A DNA stretch of 9,114 nt from Clostridiales bacterium (GTDB taxonomy: Bacteria; Bacillota; Clostridia; Lachnospirales; Anaerotignaceae). Positions 1 to 5,518 of this stretch are shown here, piece after piece (positions within the stretch are counted from its first letter, which is position 1; each line of letters begins with the position of its first letter). The translations under genes and the position numbers were made by a program. The stretch lies in contig JAHZAW010000050.1 in assembly GCA_019423725.1 (NCBI GenBank), forward strand, positions 83,056-92,169. The letters run 5' to 3'. The notes beneath the pieces were generated by a model. It saw nothing but the letters and a program-made list of their open reading frames with translations. It made no database searches and was not told the DNA's origin.

Positions 1-520
1 GTGATCTTACATCACTGCTTTCCATAAGCTGAATATTTTTTACAATGCCCATTTCAGAACATACCTCATTTAAACAGGACCTGTATCCTTTCCTTGGTTC
101 AAGCAGTGACTTTTTAAGTTTCTGCCTGAAGGAAATATACATGCCGGTGTAGTACATCAAAGCCCCCGCAAGGCCGATGAAATACAGTATAAAAACACAC
201 TCAGCTATACTATCAGCCGCCACCAGTGACCTTTGAGAGGCGCCATATGTCCCTATAGCCGCCGAGGCTCCCTTATATACGTTCTGCCTTACGAAGCTGT
301 CCGCCGTGGCTGAAACAAAGGTCTGACTGTCGGCCATTATCATATTTGAAATGTATTTCGATATGTCCGCCTTATATGGGAAACAGAAGGAAAAAATCAC
401 AGCTGTCCATATATAATAGTACCAGCTTCCCCCGAATCTCTTTATGAGAGGTGTTTTAAATATGAGCAGTATTAAAGTGAATATACTGCCGATAAGTGTA
501 AGCTCTATCAAAAGTCTCAT
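1..520 (-). CDS. M56-family (BlaR1/MecR1-type) membrane sensor peptidase, N-terminal part, runs off the left edge
   Basis: Translating the minus strand from the ATG at 520 gives 173 open codons up to the window edge, so the C-terminal part is missing. Visible hydrophobic segments are residues 2-22, about 34-48 and about 104-130, followed by a basic cytoplasmic stretch (FRQKLKKSLLEPRKGY, 131-146). The last residues, IQLMESSDVRS, match the region that in M56 proteins precedes 'SP-x-x-x-G' shortly before the HExxH zinc site; that site would lie outside the window. In the family, binding of a ligand outside the cell activates the cytoplasmic metalloprotease, which leads to inactivation of the partner BlaI-type repressor. 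The start overlaps the repressor stop as ATGA (517-520), so the two are translationally coupled. Whether a C-terminal penicillin-binding sensor domain exists cannot be seen; many clostridial M56 proteins lack it. The family call is firm, the ligand unknown. Confidence 0.85.
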   Translation of the reverse strand, partial: MRLLIELTLIGSIFTLILLIFKTPLIKRFGGSWYYYIWTAVIFSFCFPYKADISKYISNMIMADSQTFVSATADSFVRQNVYKGASAAIGTYGASQRSLVAADSIAECVFILYFIGLAGALMYYTGMYISFRQKLKKSLLEPRKGYRSCLNEVCSEMGIVKNIQLMESSDVRS

Positions 521-888
521 TTTTTCCTGCCACCTCTTTCAAGTATGGATTTAAGTTCGTCGAGGTCTTCCTCACTAATTTCATCATCATCGTACAAAGC
601 CGCAAAGAAGTTTTTCAAAGATCCTTCATAAAACTCATTCAGAAAGCTTTTAGAGCACATTTTTCTGTATTCTTTTTCTGATATGGTGCTGAAATATATG
701 TTTCCTCTGCCTGCCTTCTCAGCCCTTATAAATCCCTTATCTGCCAGCCTTGAAACCATGGTGAGCACCGTTGTTATCTTCCACTGCTTTTCCGGTATGG
801 CCTCCATTATTTCCTTTCCTGTCATTCCCTTCTGGCTGTTCCAAAGGATATTCATGATCTCCATTTCAGACTCGGATATTTTATTCAT
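517..888 (-). CDS. BlaI/MecI/CopY-family winged-helix transcriptional repressor
   Basis: The 123-residue protein has the usual length of BlaI/MecI repressors. The N-terminal winged helix opens with SESEMEIMNILW (5-16), the family signature, and the recognition helix region is KITTVLTMVSRLADKGFI (37-54), followed by the wing (AEKAGRGNIYFSTIS). The C-terminal half (75-119) is the helical dimerisation part, ending in a very acidic stretch (YDDDEISEEDLDEL, 99-112). It should bind as a dimer to TACA/TGTA dyads; two such dyads lie directly upstream (907-923 and 934-950), so it very likely represses itself and the downstream M56 gene. The ATG at 888 has a strong AGGAGG site (898-903). No beta-lactamase or penicillin-binding protein gene is visible, so the regulated resistance function is unknown. 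Confidence 0.93.
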   Translation of the reverse strand: MNKISESEMEIMNILWNSQKGMTGKEIMEAIPEKQWKITTVLTMVSRLADKGFIRAEKAGRGNIYFSTISEKEYRKMCSKSFLNEFYEGSLKNFFAALYDDDEISEEDLDELKSILERGGRKK

Positions 889-906
889 AAACTCACCTCC
901 TATTTA

Positions 907-923
907 TTCTACGCCTTGTAGAA
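907..923 (-). promoter_or_regulatory. BlaI-type operator 2 (downstream dyad)
   Basis: On the minus strand this reads TTCTACAAGGCGTAGAA: six of seven positions in each arm pair (TTCTAC and GTAGAA). It lies at about +4 to +20 of the repressor transcript predicted from the -10 at 933-938, immediately before the ribosome-binding site. It shares sequence with the better dyad at 934-950; the centres are 27 bp apart. Confidence 0.75.
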
Positions 924-932
924 GATATTTTT

Positions 933-961
933 ATTCTACACTATGTAGAACAAAAAGTCAA
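933..961 (-). promoter_or_regulatory. Promoter of the BlaI-M56 operon
   Basis: The minus strand carries TTGACT (956-961) and TAGAAT (933-938) separated by 17 bp; each hexamer differs from the sigma-A consensus at one position. Predicted transcription start is near 926, about 38 nt before the repressor ATG. Operator 1 sits between and over the core elements, operator 2 just after the start. Confidence 0.82.
934..950 (-). promoter_or_regulatory. BlaI-type operator 1 (dyad covering the -10 and spacer)
   Basis: The minus strand reads TTCTACATAGTGTAGAA, a perfect 7-bp inverted repeat around TAG. It contains the TACA...TGTA half-sites typical of BlaI/MecI/CopY operators, although the half-sites are 3 bases apart rather than the 2 I remember for TACANNTGTA. 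It overlaps the -10 hexamer and most of the spacer of the repressor promoter, so binding would block RNA polymerase. Confidence 0.85.
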
Positions 962-964
962 TAT

Positions 965-990
965 AAAAAATGCCGCTTTAATAAAGCGGC
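965..990 (-). terminator. Rho-independent terminator of the ABC exporter operon
   Basis: An 8-bp GC-rich stem with a 3-base loop (GCCGCTTT-ATT-AAAGCGGC on the minus strand, 972-990) is followed by a run of six T (965-970). It lies 8 bp beyond the stop of the second permease gene and abuts the -35 element of the repressor promoter, so it insulates the two minus-strand operons. Confidence 0.88.
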
Positions 991-997
991 TGTATAT

Positions 998-1726
998 TTA
1001 TATATCTCTTTTAGTTATTACTGCTGAACTGACCAGTGTAAAGATCAGTATATATATGATGCAGATGGCTGCAAACCAGGCATATCCGCTTTTGATGAGC
1101 TCCTGGGGAGCATTTGAGTTCATACCGTAGGCCATAAGGGAATAGGGCCAGATGTGTCCCAGCTCCTTGGCTAAAAATACAAGACCGGACAGGCCTCCCG
1201 CCAGAGATATGCCCACCGGGAGCGCAAAATTTTTTATAAAAAGGGATATGAGAAGCTGGGCGCTGGCCATAACGGTCCCTCCCAGTGTCCCGAATATACA
1301 CCAGATAACGATCTTTCCTATGGGTATCTCCCCCGGCATAGCTATGAGTTTTCCCGATATAACAAAAAGCACACATATCCATATTTCCGTCAAAAATATC
1401 ATGGAAGATACGGTCACCAGCTTTGCCAAGAATACAAGGCTTTTTTTCTGGGGCAGAGTAAGGACTTTGTTCCAGTTGCGGTTCACTTCCTCCTGGTGCA
1501 TTATATAGGAGCAGTACACCCCTATCATTATCGGAAGAAAAAAATAGCAGGTAAAAAGTGTATGCTGTGTCCAAAGGCTGTACCACTCACTTTGGAGCAT
1601 ATCGATATTTCCAAGATAATTTATCGTTCCTAAGACAGCCGGGATTATGGGCATTATGATGAAGGCTATCCATACCGGCGATCTTTTAAGTTTCATCCTT
1701 TCAGCTTTAAGCATCTTAAAAAACAT
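998..1726 (-). CDS. ABC exporter permease, lantibiotic-immunity type (LanG/E-like), second permease
   Basis: The 242-residue integral membrane protein has about six hydrophobic segments (roughly 18-38, 56-75, 102-124, 135-160, 167-186, 216-236), the pattern of ABC-2-type permeases. The N-terminus has the family's short basic lead (KMLKAERMKLKRSP). The cytoplasmic loop after segment 2 reads EEVNRNWNKVLTLPQKK (79-95), matching the 'E-x-x-n-x-x-W-k-x-l-l-t-l-P' pattern typical of SpaE/MutE/MutG-like permeases. It should pair with the other permease and the ATPase to move cationic or cell-wall-targeting peptides away from the membrane. Its ATG is 3 bases after the preceding stop, with GGGAGG (1735-1740) embedded in the end of the upstream gene, so the genes are cotranscribed. 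Which of LanE or LanG it corresponds to cannot be settled by eye. Confidence 0.87.
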   Translation of the reverse strand: MFFKMLKAERMKLKRSPVWIAFIIMPIIPAVLGTINYLGNIDMLQSEWYSLWTQHTLFTCYFFLPIMIGVYCSYIMHQEEVNRNWNKVLTLPQKKSLVFLAKLVTVSSMIFLTEIWICVLFVISGKLIAMPGEIPIGKIVIWCIFGTLGGTVMASAQLLISLFIKNFALPVGISLAGGLSGLVFLAKELGHIWPYSLMAYGMNSNAPQELIKSGYAWFAAICIIYILIFTLVSSAVITKRDI

Positions 1727-1729
1727 ATT

Positions 1730-2491
1730 TTATACCTCCCTTGAACAGAATATTTTCTTTCCAGCCAGATAAATGACTATGCCGGCAGCTATGAGCACCA
1801 CAAAAAACGTCCAGTCGATGGGCATTATCTCAAAATAGGCGTTTTCATATCTAGTCTCCTTTGTCCATCCGTAAAGGCCGACGAACTGCAGTACGCCATA
1901 ATATCCCCACAAAAGAGCCCTTCTCAAATTGGGGATACTGGGAAGGAACATGGAAAATATCCCGGCAAACTCCCCGATTATGCCCACAAAAAATGAGACC
2001 GCCTGATTTTTAAATACCAATGAGAGCGTATGCTGAAAAACATATATGACCATGGTGGGGACCAGGGTAAAAATCAAGTACAGAAGATAAAGATCTATGG
2101 GGAGTTCTCCGTAATATCTAATGAATTTTCCATAAATTATCTCAGCTGCCCACATGACCACCACACAGATGACCATAATGCCAAGGCCATAAAGCAGCTT
2201 TGCATCAAATATCCGTCCTTTTTTCTCCATGGAGCAGAGTTCCTTTAGCATCAGTCCCTTGTGTTCTATGCCGCATAGTCTTGATGCCGTTACTATGGAC
2301 AGAAGCGGCATAAATATGGCGTTTATGAGCGGATACTGATAAAGATTCATCATCCAGCCAAGCCCGAGCCTGTCTTCTGTTATCTCTCCATAAAATGACC
2401 AGCAGAGGCACATGGCACATATGACAAGGGCCGTAATAAATACATAGCACCGCCTTGTTTTCATAAATTCACATTTAAGAAGCTTTATCAT
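1730..2491 (-). CDS. ABC exporter permease, lantibiotic-immunity type (LanE/G-like), first permease
   Basis: This 253-residue membrane protein has about six hydrophobic segments (near 16-34, 53-70, 99-121, 134-158, 164-184, 228-245). The N-terminal MIKLLKCEFMKTRR and the loop IEHKGLMLKELCSMEKKGR (75-93) before segment 3 resemble the first permease of LanFEG/Cpr-type exporters, where this loop contacts the ATPase. Its start overlaps the ATPase stop as ATGA (2488-2491), so translation is coupled and the two subunits are likely made in matched amounts. Sequence similarity to the second permease is weak apart from topology, consistent with a heterodimeric membrane part. Substrate specificity cannot be read from the sequence. 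Confidence 0.87.
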   Translation of the reverse strand: MIKLLKCEFMKTRRCYVFITALVICAMCLCWSFYGEITEDRLGLGWMMNLYQYPLINAIFMPLLSIVTASRLCGIEHKGLMLKELCSMEKKGRIFDAKLLYGLGIMVICVVVMWAAEIIYGKFIRYYGELPIDLYLLYLIFTLVPTMVIYVFQHTLSLVFKNQAVSFFVGIIGEFAGIFSMFLPSIPNLRRALLWGYYGVLQFVGLYGWTKETRYENAYFEIMPIDWTFFVVLIAAGIVIYLAGKKIFCSREV

Positions 2492-3219
2492 AAACTCTGC
2501 TCCTTTCCCGTAAGGTCGAGGAATATCTGTTCCAGAGACTTTGACTTGTCCCTTTCGTGAAGGTCCGCAAGGGTGCCCTGGTACATCATCCTGCCGTTGG
2601 CTATTATGCCGACATTATCAGCCAGCTGGTCTATTTCCGAAAGCAGGTGGCTGGATACTATTATTGTCATACCGTATTTTCCCGGAAGGGACCTTATAAG
2701 CTCCCTCATCTCATGTATTCCAGCCGGGTCCAGGCCGTTTGTGGGCTCGTCAAGGATAAGCAGTTTAGGAAAAGAAAGCAGAGCCGAAGCAAGGCCCAGC
2801 CTCTGTTTCATACCAAGGGAGAATGCTGATACCCTCTTTTTCTGCTGTCTGTCGAGCCTGACTATTTTTAATACCTCATCTATGTTTTTTTCAGGAACCC
2901 CAAGTATTGTCTGGCATATTTTAAGGTTTTCCCTGGCTGTGAGATGTCCATAATAGGACGGGCTTTCGATGAGGGATCCGACATTTTTCAATATTTCCAT
3001 CCGGTTTTTAGCTGTGGCTCTTTTTCCGAAAATATTTATTTCTCCCTTGGTCGGGTTTACCAGTCCCAGGAGCATTTTAAGGGTGGTGGATTTTCCCGCT
3101 CCGTTAGGTCCAAGGAACCCATATATGTTTCCTTCCATAACGGACATATCAAGTTCATTCACCGACAGGAAGTCTCCGTATTTTTTTGTAAGTCCGGAAG
3201 TTTTTACTATCTCTTTCAT
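2488..3219 (-). CDS. ABC exporter ATP-binding subunit, LanF-like (antimicrobial peptide immunity/resistance)
   Basis: Numbered from the ATG at 3219 (243 residues), all nucleotide-binding motifs are present: Walker A GPNGAGKS (37-44), signature SLGMKQ (134-139, in place of LSGGQ), Walker B LLILDEP (153-159) and the switch histidine H191 in SSHLL. The Q-loop position carries glutamate (GSLIESPSYY, E85); I recall such an 'E-loop' as a marker of LanF immunity ATPases. The subunit powers the two permeases downstream. Start choice: an ATG at 3225 is also in frame, but AGAGG (3228-3232) lies only 2 bases before it and 8 bases before the ATG at 3219, so 3219 is preferred. The gene leads its operon and is divergent from a two-component system whose likely binding sites are in the shared upstream region. 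Family call is firm; substrate is inference. Confidence 0.93.
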   Translation of the reverse strand: MKEIVKTSGLTKKYGDFLSVNELDMSVMEGNIYGFLGPNGAGKSTTLKMLLGLVNPTKGEINIFGKRATAKNRMEILKNVGSLIESPSYYGHLTARENLKICQTILGVPEKNIDEVLKIVRLDRQQKKRVSAFSLGMKQRLGLASALLSFPKLLILDEPTNGLDPAGIHEMRELIRSLPGKYGMTIIVSSHLLSEIDQLADNVGIIANGRMMYQGTLADLHERDKSKSLEQIFLDLTGKEQSL

Positions 3220-3284
3220 TTTCATGACCTCTTTTCCTTAAAGTGTGTATAAAAGTTTAAAAATCACATTATCTTAAAGACAGT

Positions 3285-3313
3285 ATTATCTTATCAGTCC
3301 TGCCTTTCAGCAA
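3285..3313 (-). promoter_or_regulatory. Promoter of the ABC exporter operon
   Basis: On the minus strand TTGCTG (3308-3313) and GATAAT (3285-3290) are separated by exactly 17 bp. The predicted start near 3278 gives a leader of roughly 55-60 nt. The -35 is weak, as expected for an activator-dependent promoter, and overlaps the direct-repeat array at 3301-3339. A second copy of the 9-mer TAAGATAAT that contains this -10 lies 17 bp downstream (3268-3276), without a good -35. Confidence 0.65.
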
Positions 3314-3339
3314 ACTTAACCTAACCTTTCGCCAACCTT
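3301..3339 (-). promoter_or_regulatory. Four-copy 11-bp direct-repeat array, probable response-regulator binding site
   Basis: Reading the minus strand, AAGGTT (3334-3339), AAGGTT (3323-3328), AAGTTT (3312-3317) and AAGGCA (3301-3306) start exactly 11 bp apart. OmpR-family regulators bind as head-to-tail dimers on direct repeats about one helical turn (10-11 bp) apart, so this is the natural site for the adjacent regulator. The two best copies lie just upstream of the exporter -35. The array also ends 5 bp before a possible plus-strand -35 (TTGAGA, 3344-3349), so it could serve both directions. Confidence 0.7.
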
Positions 3340-3364
3340 AAATTTGAGACCAGCGTCCTCCTTT

Positions 3365-3394
3365 TAAAATTTATCGGGATATATGTGATATAAT
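3365..3394 (+). promoter_or_regulatory. Candidate promoters of the response regulator-kinase operon
   Basis: Two possibilities are visible. An extended -10, TGATATAAT (3386-3394), has an excellent hexamer but no -35, and would start transcription near 3401, cutting off the ribosome-binding site. Alternatively TTGAGA (3344-3349) and TAAAAT (3365-3370) are separated by a short 15-bp spacer and would give a leader of about 34 nt that keeps the site. The choice cannot be made from sequence. Confidence 0.5.
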
Positions 3395-3410
3395 CAGGTG
3401 GGTGATAAAA

Positions 3411-4115
3411 ATGAATGAGCTTAAAAATAAAAAGATACTCATCGTGGATGATGAGAAAGAGCTTTTAAATATGATAAAGGAAATACTTATCAATGACGGG
3501 TATTTTAATATATTCACGGCCAAAAACTGCGAAGAAGCCCTGAAAATAACAAAACAGCAGGCCATAGCCCTATATCTTCTCGATGTGAACCTGCCTGACG
3601 GAGATGGATTTTCGCTGTATGAAGATATAAGGAAATACTCCCAGGCTCCCGTAATATTTCTTACGGCAAGGGGAGAAGCCGATGACAGGCTCAGAGGGCT
3701 GGGTCTTGGAGCCGATGACTATGTGGTAAAACCATTTCTAACTGCTGAGCTTCTTTTAAGGATAGCCGCCCTTTTACGCAGGACATATACAAAGGAACTT
3801 ATAAAAACCGTGATAGAACTTTCAGACAGGACCGTCGATCTGGAAACAGCCCAGGTAATATATAACGGCGAAAAGACTTCCCTTACCGCCAAGGAATTCA
3901 TACTGTTAAAAAAGCTGTTTGAAAACAAGAACCGTATAGTTACCAATGACTCCCTATGCATGGCAGCCTGGGGAGACGGATATTACGGCTATGAGAACAC
4001 CCTTATGGTACACATAAGGAGGATAAGGGAAAAAATCGAAAAGGATCCATCCAAGCCCCGCCATCTGCTTACGGCAAAGGGTCTTGGCTACAAGCTGGTG
4101 ATAAATGATGAATAA
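3411..4115 (+). CDS. OmpR-family response regulator, controls the divergent ABC exporter
   Basis: The 234-residue protein has an intact receiver domain: acidic pair D13-D14 (ILIVDDEKE), phosphoacceptor D58 (LLDVNLPDGDG), T85 (FLTARG) and K107 (VVKPF). The C-terminal winged helix spans about 135-231 with LTAKEFILLKKLF (158-170), the HIRRIREKI recognition helix (201-209) and the closing wing TAKGLGYKL (221-229). It is the cytoplasmic partner of the kinase encoded next. The likely DNA target is the 11-bp repeat array at 3301-3339 in front of the exporter. Start choice: an in-frame GTG at 3402 directly touches the AGGTGG site (3396-3401), whereas the ATG at 3411 sits 9 bases behind it, so 3411 is preferred. 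The context (LanFEG-like exporter plus kinase) suggests a Cpr/NisR/SpaR-like role in sensing antimicrobial peptides. Confidence 0.94.
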   Translation: MNELKNKKILIVDDEKELLNMIKEILINDGYFNIFTAKNCEEALKITKQQAIALYLLDVNLPDGDGFSLYEDIRKYSQAPVIFLTARGEADDRLRGLGLGADDYVVKPFLTAELLLRIAALLRRTYTKELIKTVIELSDRTVDLETAQVIYNGEKTSLTAKEFILLKKLFENKNRIVTNDSLCMAAWGDGYYGYENTLMVHIRRIREKIEKDPSKPRHLLTAKGLGYKLVINDE

Positions 4116-5448
4116 GACCATATTAAAAATATTTCTATATTTTACCCTTTCTTCGGCTGTTATCGCCATAATACTGCTTATGATAAACTTAACGGGAATG
4201 GCCATTATTCAAAGTGATATTTCCAATATCTATCCCAATAACAGCAGCTATGTATTGGATAAAATAAGCGAAAATATGGAGGTATCTGATGATGGCTTCC
4301 ATTTAAATGACACTGGCATAATACCCGATGGCAGCTGGTGCATAATCATAAATGAAGACGGAGATATATCTTGGTCGTATAACAAACCCGATGACATACC
4401 GGACCATTACACCATAAACGATGTGGCAAAAATGACAAGATGGTTTTTAAAGGATTATCCTGTATATGTCAGTACCGAAGATTATGGGCTCATAGTCCTT
4501 GGCAGCCCAAAAAATGCCGTTGGGAAATACCAGCTTCAGTATTCCATGGAATGGTTCGATACCCTTCCAGAAAGGATATTGAGCATAGTGGTATTAAACT
4601 TATTTTTATCAACTCTGCTGGCATTTATCTTTGGAAGCACGCTTTATAGAAGGCTGAAAATGCTAACAAGCGGCATAAATGACCTGAGGCTTGAAAAAAG
4701 GGTATATCTAAAGGAAAAGGGTATATTTAAGGAAATATCAAAAAACATAAACGAAACATCCGTAAGCATACAGAGGAAAAATGCTGCTCTGCTTTCAAGG
4801 GATAATGCCCGTTCCAACTGGATTGCCGGTCTCTCCCATGATATACGCACTCCCCTTTCCATGGTAATGGGATATTCTGAGGCTTTGGCAGCATCGCAAA
4901 GTATCTCACCTGAGGACAGAAAAAAGGCTGAGCTCATAACAGCCCAGAGCATAAAGATCAAAAAAATGGTCGATGACCTGAATCTCATATCTTCCCTGGA
5001 ATACGATATGCAGCCATCTAAAAAGAGAGAATTTAAAATATGCCCCCTGCTCAGGAACATCGTTACTGAACTTATAAATAACGGGCTTTCAGAAAAGTAT
5101 GAAATATCCATTGATTTTAAATCAGAAAAGGCAATAATAAATGGCGATGAATCCCTTATGGAAAGGGCATTTTTCAATATAATAAATAATGCCATAGGCC
5201 ATAACGAAAACGGATGTCATATAAACATAGATGAGTATGTGGAAAAGGGAAATGTTTATATAAAAATATCCGATGACGGAGCGGGAATACCAGAAGATGT
5301 TATCAAAAATATATCAGTCATACCGAAATCAGCCCATGGTCTCGGCCTTCCCATGGCATACAGGATAATAGATGTACATGGCGGCAAAATGACCCTTAAG
5401 AACGACCATGGCCTTATTATATTGATAGAGCTCCCCTGTATTAATTAA
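4105..5448 (+). CDS. Membrane sensor histidine kinase (VanS/SpaK/CprK-like)
   Basis: The 447-residue kinase has a first membrane segment at about 7-32, an extracytoplasmic domain at about 33-153, a second membrane segment at about 157-180, and a HAMP-like linker (181-235). The dimerisation domain carries the phosphorylatable histidine H245 in LSHDIRTPLS. The ATPase domain shows the N box (NIINNAIGHNENG, 358-370), G1 box DDGAGI (390-395) and G2 box HGLGLPMA (411-418); the lid between them is very short, with no clear F box. The outer domain contains DVAKMTRWFLKDYPVY (106-121) and YGLIVLGSPK (127-136), a pattern I associate with kinases beside lantibiotic-type exporters. It overlaps the regulator by 11 bases (4105-4115), so translation is coupled. 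A second ATG at 4108 is better spaced from GGTGAT (4097-4102). It should sense an envelope-active peptide; the ligand is not determinable. Confidence 0.93.
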   Translation: MMNKTILKIFLYFTLSSAVIAIILLMINLTGMAIIQSDISNIYPNNSSYVLDKISENMEVSDDGFHLNDTGIIPDGSWCIIINEDGDISWSYNKPDDIPDHYTINDVAKMTRWFLKDYPVYVSTEDYGLIVLGSPKNAVGKYQLQYSMEWFDTLPERILSIVVLNLFLSTLLAFIFGSTLYRRLKMLTSGINDLRLEKRVYLKEKGIFKEISKNINETSVSIQRKNAALLSRDNARSNWIAGLSHDIRTPLSMVMGYSEALAASQSISPEDRKKAELITAQSIKIKKMVDDLNLISSLEYDMQPSKKREFKICPLLRNIVTELINNGLSEKYEISIDFKSEKAIINGDESLMERAFFNIINNAIGHNENGCHINIDEYVEKGNVYIKISDDGAGIPEDVIKNISVIPKSAHGLGLPMAYRIIDVHGGKMTLKNDHGLIILIELPCIN

Positions 5449-5479
5449 AAATCAGCTGCCCTATTATCGGTGTGGTATT

Positions 5480-5513
5480 AAAAAGGTACCGGAACTTTTG
5501 TCCCGGCATTTTT
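5480..5513. terminator. Bidirectional rho-independent terminator between convergent genes
   Basis: On the minus strand TGCCGGGAC-AAAA-GTTCCGGTA (5487-5508) forms a 9-bp stem with two G-U pairs, followed by TTTTT (5480-5484). On the plus strand the same stem has two A-C mismatches but is followed by TTTTT (5509-5513). It therefore ends the MerR-type gene efficiently and probably the kinase transcript less so. Confidence 0.78.
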
Positions 5514-5518
5514 CATTA

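Noticed and set aside
1011..1586. 191-codon minus-strand open frame inside the second permease gene
   Set aside because: It overlaps a clear membrane permease in another frame, has no hydrophobic topology, recognisable motif or ribosome-binding site, and is best explained as a shadow.
3268..3293. Two copies of the 9-mer TAAGATAAT, 17 bp apart on the minus strand, as an operator
   Set aside because: One copy contains the exporter -10 and the sequence is AT-rich, so chance or a duplicate -10 is as likely as a binding site; noted only with the promoter.
3402..3410. GTG start extending the response regulator by three codons
   Set aside because: The AGGTGG site would directly touch this codon, leaving no spacing; the ATG at 3411 is correctly placed.
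4644..5195. 183-codon minus-strand open frame opposite the sensor kinase
   Set aside because: The kinase motifs on the plus strand are complete and continuous, and this frame has no family features.
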